NCBI GenBank assembly: GCA_964035545.1
Contig: OZ037765.1
Location: 10,844,698 to 10,908,697 of the forward strand
DNA from: Bugula neritina
Taxonomy: Eukaryota > Bryozoa > Gymnolaemata > Cheilostomatida > Bugulidae
Length of the DNA: 64,000 bases
Direction: 5' to 3'
The translations under genes and the position numbers were made by a program. Shown here piece after piece: positions 22,901 to 35,492 of this stretch. A model generated the notes under the pieces. The model was not told where the DNA came from and ran no database searches. It was given only the letters and a program-made list of their open reading frames with translations. Position 1 is the stretch's first letter. The number at the start of each line of letters is the position of its first letter.

Positions 22901-25900
22901 CCTAGATTTTTATATGTCTATAAAGAAATAGTAAATTATGTCGCTAGTTTAAACTCACCCCAATTGCTAATTCTTAGTTAGAGTCTCTGGCTTTGTTGGT
23001 CTATCAATATTCTGTATCTAAGGCTCAGTAATCTTGGGAATCTAGTAGCTTTGTTACAAAAAAAGTAAAAATATGGTGGAATATAATATCAAGATGCCTC
23101 TATAACAGTTACAGGTGGAATTATTAGAGAGAGATATAGCAAACAAAGAGGAAGGTATATAATTATTAGTATATTAAGTATATTATGCAAGACATAGGGG
23201 AGCAATCAAAGCACATGTGAGAAGTTAAAATGTTGAAATGCCAACTATTTAAAGAGTTTTCATTGGTTCCACGATAGGTTTACATTACAGGCTCTAAAAT
23301 TTGTTTAATAGCAGAGCCATATTTACGCACAAAACAAGTTACCAAGTCATATTTTGCACTGCAATTGAAAAATATTAGTTATAACTAAAGCTTTTTCACA
23401 ATTTCAAATTAAAAATCAAGGTTTATAATATTAATTTATACTGTTTGAAACTTAACAAAACTCCCAAAGCCTTAAGTATTCCAAAGGATTTAAAGACATG
23501 AATGAATGAAGTGCTATAGTTTTCTGTGGACATCATGCCATGCAAGCATCATATATATTATAACAACTAACGATTATGAAACTATACAAATTATAGATGC
23601 TTTAATAACGAAAATAACTGAAATAGATACGGGCAACTAAAAAATGTGGGTAGACTATACTCAGGCTAATACGGCCTTGACATAGGTAAGCGCAACTAAT
23701 TGTAAGATGTAAAATATGTAGATATTCAAATTTATGCTTCAATATCATATGCCACGATAAAAAGCAGTATCTAAATATAAGTTCACTGAGTTTGTTATAA
23801 TTTATTATGCAGATATTAATGCAGAACTGCACATCTATACCCACTCGCACAGCTGACAGCTATTATTAACAGAGATTATTGTTTATCAAATATCAGCTCT
23901 CTTGTAATTCTCTAATTATGTAATGGTATAATTATTGTAAATACATACAGAAAGTATAATTTAGCACAGTTTATAAATACGTAATAGATACCCTAGACTA
24001 CCTGAGTATTGAGAAGGTGGGTGCAAAAAGCTACTTTTCAACAAGTCTGAACTCCTAGTATAAGAAGTTGTTGGCTGAAAGCAATAATTGTATCTCTCAA
24101 CTCAAGCTCTAAATTAACCTTTCAACGCTCTATCATAAAAGTGGTCAGAAATTCTTCTTGCAGTTATTTGTGAATGTAAAATTATTGGCATGCTGTTTTA
24201 CAGCATTGACTTTCAGTGGTGACCATAACTAATAATTTATCACCAATTTTGCACATGAGCTAGCTATGTTACACTATGCCGCTAATTAGTGCTTACACAG
24301 AGAACTTAGAACTCATTAACAGAAACCACCAAAATACAGTTTCAAAACAGCAATGCTAGTGAGGGTTGACTCAGACACTAGAAAATTTGTGGCAGTAAGT
24401 GACACCATTTGCCACTCGCAGTCAGGAGAAATGAAATAGACACCCTAAAATACATGTAGTTGACTGTAAGTGCAAGTTGCAAATTTGGCAAGGGCATAAG
24501 TATTGCATATTGCATTACATCTGCATATAATTTGAAAATGAAGCCAATAACTTATGTTGTCTTCAAAAGTTAGAAACAACATTTATGATGTTGACTTGAA
24601 TGTGAAAAAATAAAAAACTTATGTGAAAAAATAATAGAAACCAACAGTTTTCTTTTGTTTCATAGATATTTATGGTATATGAAAAACTGTTTGTATTGAG
24701 AATAAGGCACTTTCAATTTAAACTAAAATGATTAAATAAAATTGACAGTGACAAGTAAGTTAAAATATACATTTCTGTACTCAATATGCTACTGCTGCTA
24801 CTTAAATTTGTCCAATAAGGCGAAGTGGATCATTTTCTAAATTACAAACAAGCCGCCACACAACAAAACCCATTGATTTAAATATTCTTGTTTGTAATAT
24901 TCTAAGTTCAAAGCTTTTATTCAATCACACATGGAAGCTGAAGGGACCATCAACTAGTTAACTAGTTAAATAAGAATTGATTTTTCTTATATTTGATGCC
25001 AGTTCATAATGCTAAAGACGGAACTACTGAGGTTATGAGCTTTTAGCTTCCCAATAACCACACGCTGACCAGCATATTTGCAGCAACTTAAAACTTTGAA
25101 ATTATATGTTCAGATGCTTAGGAATAGCAATAAAACAAAGAATGTGTTTTAATTTTGTTTCAGTTCACCTTATAGTCAACTAAAAACAGGATGCTATTTT
25201 TTTCCAAATACTCTGTTGATATTCTATATAAGGGCCAATCTAAAAAATCTGTCGATTAGTCATCGTGGTTGGTTGAACTTGAAAGTCTTTAGAGACCTTC
25301 ATAGATGTGCTATTCAACAAAAAACTCTTTTAAATGCAAATTGCTGAATGTATATCACGCATAAAGTGGCAACAATCATCAAGTAATACACAACTTCCCT
25401 AGGGATTTGTCTGTCATGATGGATAAATAGCGCTACCCTTCTAAAACTTATCATTATTCTGACAAGTTGATCTACTCACAGCTCTAATAAACCTAGTAAC
25501 ACACAATTATTACACTAACTGAAGGCGGCTTATGCAAATAATTCTAAAAGATCAATAAGCTAACAGGGATTCGATTTGATTAGGCCCTCGAGTGGGTTTG
25601 AGGGTCTTCACTACTGCTTGTAGTACCAAACTGTTTTCCACGTGATTGCTTTAAGGAAAATTAGACTTCTGAATTTTACTATTGTTTTCAAACTGACTTA
25701 CTTACTATACAGCATTTTGCTTATACCATAAGTTGAATGCATTAGTAGATTTGATCATAGGAAATCAAATGACTGGCATGAACAGTACTGATATAACACA
25801 GAAAATTAGTTTTTCAATACCCTCCAATTCTTTCTTGAGCAGCGTTGATTTAGGTTGTAACAAAGCATTTATTAGTTCTTGTTAATTAGTAATTATTACT

Positions 25901-26296
25901 CACCTGTGTCTATTATTAGTTATTGACAGATGAGCTTCACTCTAAATTGCATGGATTGTAGCGGTTCCAATGTATTTGTTCTCTCTTGGGTATTACACAC
26001 GCTGCATCTTTCCTCATAATGACGGCGATATCACGTATATAAAGTAGTGTGTTGGAAGAAGTAGTGGGCTACAGATAAGGAGATGTATATCCATGATCTT
26101 ACATAGTAGTAGAAAAGTCTGAACATGTAGCCTTTATGTAAAAACCCTGTCATGTGAAAAGTAAACAACAATATAAATATTGAACAGCTACTAAAGTTAC
26201 TTTTCATTTCTTCAGTTTTAGTACACTTGGTTTTGCATAGCCATTTACAAATAATATAATATATCGACTAAACTATTGTTGCTAGAAGCACATCGT
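19942..26296. other. Intergenic: no gene recognised
   Basis: About 6.4 kb with only short, low-complexity open frames on both strands and none with family features. It holds a G-quadruplex motif at 22874-22892. The right end is the 3' flank of the Kv1 gene and should hold its 3' UTR, though no clear AATAAA was placed. Confidence 0.6.
22874..22892 (+). other. G-quadruplex-forming motif
   Basis: GGGAGGGGAGAGGGAGGGG holds four runs of three or four G with loops of 1, 3 and 1. It fits the standard intramolecular G4 pattern and is unusual in such A+T-rich DNA. Confidence 0.8.
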
Positions 26297-27961
26297 CTAC
26301 ACATCAGTTTCTAGACTGTTAACAGAGTTAGCTTTTCCTCGGTTTAACCCAAAGTTATGATTCGGCAAGAGTGTCAATTTACTTTGCTCATCAACTCTAA
26401 GGGGCACAGATTCATGTTGCTGCAAATCGTCATTGTGGGAAGAATGTATTGATAATGTAGACACCTCAGGCTTATTAGAGAAGTTGGGGCAAGCTGGCAT
26501 TGGCTGTGTGGCTGGTTTATCATCGCTATCAGTTTCTCGATGGTAAAAATAATTAAAGTTTGATACTATAACTGGTACTGGAAGAGCAATCATGAGCACT
26601 CCTGATACTGCACAGAAAGAGCCTACCAGCTTACCCCACGGTGTGGTTGGCCTCATGTCTCCATACCCCACAGTTGTCATTGTCACCACAGCCCACCAAA
26701 ACGCATTTGGTATACTTTTAAAATATGTTTGATCGCTATCAGCTTCAGCAAAGTAAACAGCACTAGAAAACAGTACTACACCAATAATTAGGAAGAAAAT
26801 AAGTAACCCAAGTTCTCTAAGACTGGCTTTCAGTGTTTGTCCAAGGATCTGTAATCCTTTAGAATGTCTGGATAGCTTGAAAATTCGGAATACTCGCACC
26901 AGTCTAATGACTCTTAGAATAGCAAGTGACATAGCTTGATTACTACCACTACTACTTTTCTGAGTCTGGTCATCAGCAATTACCGTACCTAAGGTAATAA
27001 AATAAGGCACTATAGCCATAATGTCAATTAGATTCATAATATTCTTGAAAAATCCCAGCTTGTCAGGGCTAGATGAAAATCTTATAAGCAGCTCCGAAGT
27101 AAACCATATGATACATGCTGTTTCTATTACAAAGAATGGCTCATTGAATTTGGGTACGTCATCTTCCATTATTATTTCTATATCTTTTGTAATGTTGCCC
27201 ACAACAGCTGTTTGATTGACTACTTTGTAGTGCTTGTATTCTGGAAGTGTCTCAAGACAAAATGTTACTATTGATAAAAGAATAATTACTACACTAAGAA
27301 TGGCAATACATCTTGCAGCCATTGAGCTTTCAGGATATTCAAATAATAGCCATATTTGCTTCTGAAAATTGTTTTCAGGGAGTATTTTCTCTTCTTCTTT
27401 GATAAATCCTTCGTCCTCTCTGAATTTCTCTATTGTACTATCACCTAACTCATAAAACTTTATTTCTTCTAAAAAGACATCCAATGGCACATTGACAGGT
27501 CTCCTCAATTTTCCAGAACTTTGGTAGTAATACAAAATTGCATCGAAGCTTGTTCTGTTTCTATCAAAAAAGTACTCATTTCTCAATGGATCGTAGAATC
27601 TGTTACGTTTTTCAGCATTGCCTAGAAGAGTCTCGGGAAATTGTTTCAATGTGTTTAGCTGTGTTTCATACCGGAGTCCGCTAACGTTAATAACAATCCG
27701 TTCATGTCGATTTGTTACTTGGCGTAGAGGTGTTGGAGATTCACATCCTAAAGGTTCTTCATCAGTTAGTTTAGAAAGAGACCTGGAACGAGAGACAGGA
27801 ATATGGTTATTAGTTGAATCATGCAGACTAGTTTGTCGAAGTTTATCATGCCTGTGCTGAACACCTCTTAGTGCTGGATACGTTGAGAGGTATATCTGGT
27901 TTCCTTTACTGTCTATTCCTCGCTCATTGTACCCTGCCATTGTTGCCTCCATAACCTGCAT
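26297..27961 (-). CDS. Shaker-type (Kv1) voltage-gated potassium channel, uninterrupted ORF
   Basis: A 554-residue Kv1/Shaker alpha subunit. It forms tetrameric, voltage-gated, K+-selective channels that repolarise neurons and muscle. In order: N-terminal tail (1-87), T1 tetramerisation domain (about 88-180, starting [13 protein letters not shown]), S1 (215-237), S2 (276-298), S3 (305-327), S4 (345-366, [20 protein letters not shown]), S5 (382-404), pore helix and filter TTVGYGD (429-435), and S6 with the PVP hinge (461-463). The last four residues are ETDV, a class I PDZ ligand as in Drosophila Shaker. The S1-S2 loop has candidate N-glycosylation sites (NQT, NIT). An in-frame TAA lies three codons upstream, so the start is the ATG at 27959-27961 or the Met at codon 4 or 8. 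The sequence TACAAG immediately before the ATG could be a splice acceptor after a 5' UTR intron. A coding region without introns is common for Kv1 genes. Confidence 0.97.
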   Translation of the reverse strand: MQVMEATMAGYNERGIDSKGNQIYLSTYPALRGVQHRHDKLRQTSLHDSTNNHIPVSRSRSLSKLTDEEPLGCESPTPLRQVTNRHERIVINVSGLRYETQLNTLKQFPETLLGNAEKRNRFYDPLRNEYFFDRNRTSFDAILYYYQSSGKLRRPVNVPLDVFLEEIKFYELGDSTIEKFREDEGFIKEEEKILPENNFQKQIWLLFEYPESSMAARCIAILSVVIILLSIVTFCLETLPEYKHYKVVNQTAVVGNITKDIEIIMEDDVPKFNEPFFVIETACIIWFTSELLIRFSSSPDKLGFFKNIMNLIDIMAIVPYFITLGTVIADDQTQKSSSGSNQAMSLAILRVIRLVRVFRIFKLSRHSKGLQILGQTLKASLRELGLLIFFLIIGVVLFSSAVYFAEADSDQTYFKSIPNAFWWAVVTMTTVGYGDMRPTTPWGKLVGSFCAVSGVLMIALPVPVIVSNFNYFYHRETDSDDKPATQPMPACPNFSNKPEVSTLSIHSSHNDDLQQHESVPLRVDEQSKLTLLPNHNFGLNRGKANSVNSLETDV

Positions 27962-30900
27962 CTTGTATTATCCAACTTATTAGAATCCAATGTAAAATCA
28001 TTTACACACGGCCAGTAGCAGTGCTAGTTGTACTGTGCTGATTGAGCACCGCCTAATTGAGCAAGACCAGCAATTACAATCAACTCTTTTACTTTCGAAG
28101 CAAATGCTGCAGCAGTACACTGTGCCGTGCATGGTCTACACTCAATGGCACTTGTATCTAAACTATACACAGGTCTGCAGTTCAACAATGGGCTTTTCTA
28201 GCACTATACATGACGTATAGGGAATTACCCGATATTGCCTCGCAGTTCATTGGATAGTTTTTTATGTTGATTGACAAATGCTACATTCTGCATGATAATT
28301 AGAGCATAGTATACACAACTCCCAATCACAATACGTTTCTAGTAGAGCAGCCTACTACTTCTTAGGCCTTTAAGCATTTATTGATATTGCTATCATATTC
28401 TGCAAGCTCATAGGTTGTAAATGCTGGTTATATTGAAAACAAAATGATAAAATTTTTCTTATAATCTACTTATTAGCAAAAGGGTAGTTGAGTGGTTTTA
28501 GACAAATAAATTGCAAAAAGGAGCTGCTATGCTACACACGAATGTGTGTGTGTGTGTATGTGTCTGTCTGTCTGTCTGTCTGTGTATGAGAGAGAGAAAA
28601 ATTGGAAGGATATACACACTGAATAAATCAAGATGTAGCCTAGTAGCATCAGAATAGCCAAGAGCAGCTGACAAAAACACAACTATTGCAAATTCCTGTA
28701 CTATAGTTTAGAATAATGGGATGCAACTTTCACCAAAGCTGTGTCTAACTAAATGCAGCTATTATTAGCCCTTTCATTACATTATTACCTAGACGGTAAA
28801 AATTTAAAAAATCCAACTGTATTGATTACAATATTGAGCATAATAATATTGTGAATGATTGTCATGGCTATAATTAAACGCATCCAAATATACTGTATTA
28901 ACTACTTTTCTTATTGTGTACAATACACACTCAGAGCGTGGTTGAGTTATTTTCTCAACAATAAAGTGATGAGTCCCAACCTATGAAGTGTTGTAAATTT
29001 TAGTAATGTTTTAAAAGATATTTAATACTGAAGATATTGCATAATCATCTAATCTTTTTACTGAGGTACATTTTCAGGAATCACCAACAGGCTGTAGGGA
29101 CATCAGTTTTGGAACTATTTTATTAGAACATGCTCTATTATTCTATGTGCATCCAAGTAGTAGCCTAGTAATCAGCAGTGCTTGTGTCGTGCTGCAATTA
29201 TGTAGTAACAATATTATGTTATATAATTAGAGTAATGCACATGTTTATTAAGAGTTGCTTACCCAAACAAGTGCGAAATTATTCTACGTTTTGCGTACTT
29301 TTATGTATCACTACGCTGATTGTAACAATTAAATAAGTTTAAGATGATAACTATAGCATTGTAATAGTATTGAAAATGCCAATTTATTACTTAAAATAAA
29401 TTTTAATATTGTATTTATTTTATTTTTAAATTTTTGTCAAACAATTTTATTTGAGCCGTCATGTCCGACAGGCGTTAATTCCAATTTTACTCACGAAATC
29501 GAAAGCGATGAGACAATGAATTCTTACAAGAACCATCATCAGGCCAATTGCTTATAGTTTCAAATTTACGTTAATTTTTGAATTTTTATATATTGATATC
29601 ATATTTAGTTGCTCTTTTTTAAAGTAAAAATGTTTTTAGTATAAATTCCTGTTAATAAGAGATGTGGCGAAAGTAAAGTGACTATTAATTTGAAAATAGA
29701 AGTGAAATAAAATTTTCATTTTCATTTTGGTAAACTAATCAGTAATCTAAAGACTAATCATTGTGATGGCGTTGCCGTGAGTCGTTGCACTTACTCTTAG
29801 AGTTAGTCTTACTGTGGCAGTTGATGCTAGCAATGTTATTATTAATTACTATTAGTATTAATACTAATAGTAATAGTATTACATTTACTGTATTAGTAAT
29901 ACTCCGTCCTAATCTTATGCTTACCGCCTTACGGGCTTATAATTATAGTTATAAAACTAAAAGCCACTAAAAGTAAATCTAATCAGCACTGAGAATCAGT
30001 ATTACTATTAGAGTAACTCAGTATGATTATGACCACTGGCACTCAACAGTTGACTTTGAGTTTGTCTTAAGTTTTCACCGGCAAGTTTTTAGACCTACTC
30101 CTAGTACTTGTACTTCACTAGTAGTAGTAGTAGTAGTACTAGGTAGTAAGAGTACTAGTACTACTACTATTACTATTAGTATTGCTAATAGTACTAGCAC
30201 TACTACTGTACTAGGATAATTATAAATATAAGGATTAGTCATAATCATAATAATACTTGGACTTGAAGTCATAGTTTAAGTTATACTTATAGTATCAGTA
30301 TCACTATCAAGTCATAGTAATGCTAATAGTAATAGTGATGACTAATTTCAATGATCATGAGCAGTACTACTACTAAATCTTAACCTTAGGCTAATATCTA
30401 CACGTTTTCTAATTCTTGTATTTCAAGTTCAACTTGCAGTTATTGTTATATAATTATTTTTTGGTTGATCCATTATCATTATTGCTATATATATATTTCT
30501 TGTAATTAGTAATACTAATAGTATTATCTTCATGCAAGCGTGTTTCTCTCATTTATACATTTTAGTCATCATATTAAATTTAGTCATTTAATGATAATAT
30601 ACCATATTATATTGATAAAGTTAGTAACTCTAAGTTGCATTCAGAAGTTCAAGTTGCTGTTCAATCTCTCACTGTGTTTGTTATACCTTGCTATTATAAT
30701 TATTGGTAATTGTAATTATAAGAATAATGAATTAGTATTCATATATCTAGTTTTCGATTTAGATCAGTTCAAATCTCTTGAAGTTGGACTTCAACTTGGT
30801 AATGAATATTGTAATTGCTCAATAATTTTCTGGAAGTATTTTATTTTATGGTAAATGTAATACATACATTTTGACATTTATAATTACTAAAATTAGTTAG

Positions 30901-31961
30901 GTCAACTGAAGTTTGGTGTAGATCACTAAACAAATTTGAAAAGTTGCTGGATTTGCCATTATTAACTGTTTAATTAAGAATTCATACTTTTGGTAAATTA
31001 CCAGTTAAAAACTGACCCTAATGTCAATGCAATTGTTATAAAATAGTCTATATGTTTAAAAGGTAAGCCCACTTTATTCATTTATCGGCTCATGATATGG
31101 ATTAGACAGCAACAAAAGTTTTGAAATCGGTGTTCTTTTGTTTTTGAATTTTGATGTTGCAGCACAAACCAATTTATGTCATGCATAGGCTACTAGTAGT
31201 AGTACTAGTATTTCAGTACAAACATCATGTTCAATAAAAAGTTGTAAATATTTATGCTATCATTATTTCATATTTGTAGGGTGGGCAGTTAGGCTAACAG
31301 ACTCCTGCAGTTATCTATTGTTGATTATTACATCTACAAAACTAGAACTAGAAAAGTAGAGTTTAGGAAACTCAACCTTTAATGCATAGCCGAAGTCCAA
31401 ACATAGCAACATTTAGTGTGATTCACTCATTAGAGTCGGTTTCAGCCTGGCTTGAAATTGTACCACATCTTGTAAGTCAACAGTTGCTCTCAATCATTAT
31501 TAGTAAAATGTTTGTATTAAATTCTTTTAATGTGTTTTTACTTTTTAGCAATAAACAGGCACAATTTCTAACTCGCACACCAAAAATAAATCTAAAATTG
31601 TGTAAATTAGAGAAACAAAAATTAAAAGTTGGAAAGTAGTGTTACAAATGCAAAAAAGGAAGCTACAATAAAAGAATATACAATTCAGCTTTCTGAAGAT
31701 TCTCCTACAAATGTAACCATGCTTTGTGTTTCACGGATTGTTTTTTGTTCATGTGAAATAATTTCATTTTTTTTTGTGGAAATGTACTCATGGCGTGTTT
31801 CATCTTTTCTTTGGCCATCAGATTACGGGGATGGTTAATGCCTGTCCGACCGTTCATTTTTACTCTACTGGAATAGTATTTCTATAATAAATTAGTGCAA
31901 TTTTAAATTTACAAATACTTTATTACTCTAATATAACTTTAGAGTGTAGTCAACTGCAAGG
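27962..31961. other. Divergent intergenic region between Kv1 and SNRNP70
   Basis: Kv1 and SNRNP70 are head to head, so both promoters should lie here. A compound microsatellite lies at 28541-28597. About 29760-30540 is cryptically simple DNA of permuted ACT/AGT/TAA words. Open frames of 60-104 codons fall in this material or show no recognisable domain. An open frame at about 31382-31660 on the plus strand was not identifiable. Confidence 0.6.
28541..28597. repeat. Compound (TG)n(TCTG)n(AG)n microsatellite
   Basis: TGTGTG, then TCTG units, then AGAGAG, upstream of the Kv1 gene. Confidence 0.9.
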
Positions 31962-34900
31962 ATGACTCAGTTCCTTCCACCCAACTTACTTGCACTATTT
32001 GCTCCTCGGGATCCCATACCCTATTTACCACCAGCTGCTAAACTTCCCCATGAAAAGACTACTGCTGGTTACTCGGGCGTGTCACAATTCATGACTGATT
32101 TTGAGGTAAAATATAGAAACTTATTAAAGTGTTTGTCTTTTCATACTTGATTAGAAACTTGATACTTTTTTATTGATAAAAAAATTTCTTATCTTGCTGT
32201 CAATATATGTTGCCCAAATTAAAATAAGCGTAACTTAAAGTTTTGCATTGGATTGATAGTCTTTACAATGGTCATGATTGCCTTGTAAGATATAAATTCA
32301 AAACAGCAGTTGTATGTATATGCCCTGTTTTGCTTCCTGCTTTCTCATCTACTCTGATCATCTAAGGAATTGAAATTAACTACTGAATTACTCAACTTGA
32401 CACATATTCTAATCACTTTCTTACTGATTTTTTAAATTGATAATTTTCCCCTCTGGTTCTACTATTTATATCTTACCTGTGATTTATATCAAACTGTGAT
32501 CCTTCTCCTTGTTCAGGAGGCTGTAATAGTCCTGGGGATGTTTCTTGAGAGTATGCACTATGTTCACATGATCTGTCGTCAAAAGCAATTGATTTACTTC
32601 TTTGTTTTTTTACAACTTCCGGTTTTCCTATCAATTGCTGATCCTTAACTGAAAAAATTGAGGTGCTGTTACTTCTTTTTTCCCTTTGACGCTTGATCTT
32701 TTTTGCCGTTAACTTTCTTTCATGGCGGTAGGCTTCCCTGGTCTCTAAGTCTCTCATGCGCAGCATTGTAAAGCTGGTTTGTCTTCTTGCCTTATGTCGA
32801 AGAGCTCTTATTTTCATATTCAGCAAAACCAATCATTATCGCAGCTCAGTCTTGGTTAAAAGTGATGCGAGTACTAGGGATTCCAGTAATACTCTTGTTA
32901 TAGTTTAAACAGCCAAAATTTTACAATTGATATATATCTGCTGAAGTGCAATGCCTCTGTTAATGTTTACATAACAATAATACCAATTAAGAAGATGTCT
33001 AAAAGTGAAAGTGTTAATCAGTCAGACTCTCATTAGATCTATTGACTGAATGTTTGCCAGTTTACTGTAAACAATACCTCCCTTCATCTCTGCATTACCT
33101 TTATTTTTAACAGTTGATAGGCAAATGCCATAGTTTTTATATATTAGCTGCAGCTGCCAGGGTGTAAATACTATTTTAGGATCCCAGAGAAACACCTGCA
33201 CCTACAAGAAGTGAAACCAAAGATGAAAAGAAAGACCGACTAGTATGTTTATTTATTTTTTCTATTGCTATTAATACTTGCTCTGTACCTCGGATAGGTT
33301 TAATATGCAACTGATGGAACATATTATAATTTAATGCTATTTTTTATAATGCATCAAGTTACTCATTGGAGATTTTGGGAAATATTCTGCCTTGGTCAGC
33401 AGTATGTTGCATCGATTTGATGCACTGATAGCCTATTGGGTCACTAAGTAAACATGGTATTGATTGTGAACAGTATTTCTTTTTAGACCTCAAATGTACT
33501 TGTCTTTTTACTTGCTAAACTGCCTAAATATAAGCTTATTCTTGTTTTTTTCATTGAGGAATACATGTGCTACTGTTGATATTTTTAAACAATTTTGAAT
33601 CAAATGAGACTGTAAATGAGCACCATTGGTAAAGGGTGTTAGATTTCAATGAGTAAATGGTACATGAAGCCATTATAGATCTGCAATTCAAACCCTTTAA
33701 AGGTTAGAATTGTTTTTTAATATAATATTTTAAGCAACTGCAAAAAATTGGGTGTAATTGTTCAAAATATTGCAACTGTGTAAGTTACTAAAGCCCAATT
33801 TAACACATATGTAGCATTCTCTCGGAAACTGTCAAGTTAGGACAAGTTAATTAACTATTTTAAAGGCTCACCCTAACCATAAAAAAATTGTAACCATTAA
33901 AAAGTAATGCAAAGCAAACTGCTGGCATTTGATTGGGCTTTCAATAACACTTTTATGTATATAAAACGCTATCTATTTTTAGAGAAGAGAAAAAGCTGAG
34001 CAAATTGCTTACAAGCTGGAGCAAGATCTAGCTCTGTGTAAGTAATGCATTTTTAAATATGCATTTTGTTCTGATTTTATAATTTTATAATATAACAACC
34101 TCCAATCTGGCAGTTACCATTGAATCTGCCTTTCTTGTGACTTTTGTTTTCATGCATATAGAAATGCTTAAAGATTGTGCTTATTAGCTTTGTAATCATT
34201 TCCATAGTGGAATATTTTAAAAAAAATGTATTAGGTCTTACATAAGTTATGGATTTCTATAGAAATCATACTTGTACCTTTGTCAGTTGTAATCATTGTT
34301 TTGTTGAAAGTGTTGTACATATATTGATATAGAAATACTCTTTAGGTGTGGGAGATTAAATTTAAATTGCTTTTATATGGATATAGAAGTGCACTTTAAG
34401 GTTAGGTTTAATGAACCAAGGTGAGGCTATAGACCTGGGTGAAATTTTACTTAACGTCATTGAATAACTGATGTTGATGATTTACTCTAAGTATTGACAA
34501 TGTGCTCTACTTCGTAGGGTACATTGTCAATACTTAGTGAATTGGTTAGGCATTTTCAAAGCCTAATAAATGTTATTGCAATTTGTCTGTCTGTTTCAGG
34601 GGACCCCCACAGTAATGTTGGACTCACAGAAGATGCATTCAAAACTCTGTTTGTGTCTCGAATTGTAAGGTCATTTCTAAACTGTTTTTTTTTATCAAAT
34701 CTAGAAGTGTTGAATTACAAGTTAAGAATTTATTTAATCAAGTTATAATTTGAGACCTCAGTTTAACTTATCTTGCAGAACTATGATACCAGCGAGTCCA
34801 AGTTAAGAAGAGAGTTTGAGGTTTATGGCCCAATCAAAACGGTGAGTAGTAAATCTTCTGTGATGATTTTCGGAATGCTTTTATTCCCTTCACCATTTCT

Positions 34901-35453
34901 TGTTTTTGTTGTGCGACAAAACTAATAGTGCATTCACCCTTCAGAATCATCTTATCCCTTTCCTTCCTATAACTGGATACCCAAAAAGTGAGTTGTTTTC
35001 TATGTGTAATTTTGGTTCTTGCTAATCCTCTTAAATTGAAAACCCCACCTTGAAATTCAGTCAAATTGCAACAAAATAAATAGGGTGTAAAGGCCTGGCC
35101 ACACACTCGTAAGAATCACACGAAATTGTCTATTTTACACGAAAACACAAGACTTACGATCAAATTTGGGAGAATTCATACCAACTCATGTTCGCTGGGT
35201 GCACCCGCCTAAAGGCCTGGCCTCACGCACGTGAGAATCACACAAAATTCGTGTGAATATTGTCGTGAGTTATCCACTCGTTCTGACCAGCCACATACTC
35301 GCCGGACGAAACACATAATAAATAGTCTGTGATTGAGTCTTGCACGAGATACAAACAGCAGAAAATTGCCAAATAGAGAAACGTGATAGAAATGAAATAA
35401 TCACTGTTGCTAAAATTATGTTGACCAATCAAATGGTGCTTATCGTTAATTGC

Positions 35454-35492
<39 letters not shown>

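Noticed and set aside
27021-27860. Plus-strand frames opposite the Kv1 gene
   Set aside because: They are antisense shadows of a highly conserved channel ORF.
29785-30854. Several 60-104 codon frames between Kv1 and SNRNP70
   Set aside because: They fall in permuted-triplet simple DNA and have repetitive Ile/Val/Leu/Thr composition, with no splice or domain support.
33640-33710. Possible tRNA-like fossil in SNRNP70 intron 2
   Set aside because: A weak B-box-like stretch only (TTCAAACCC), without an A box in the right place or a shared SINE tail.
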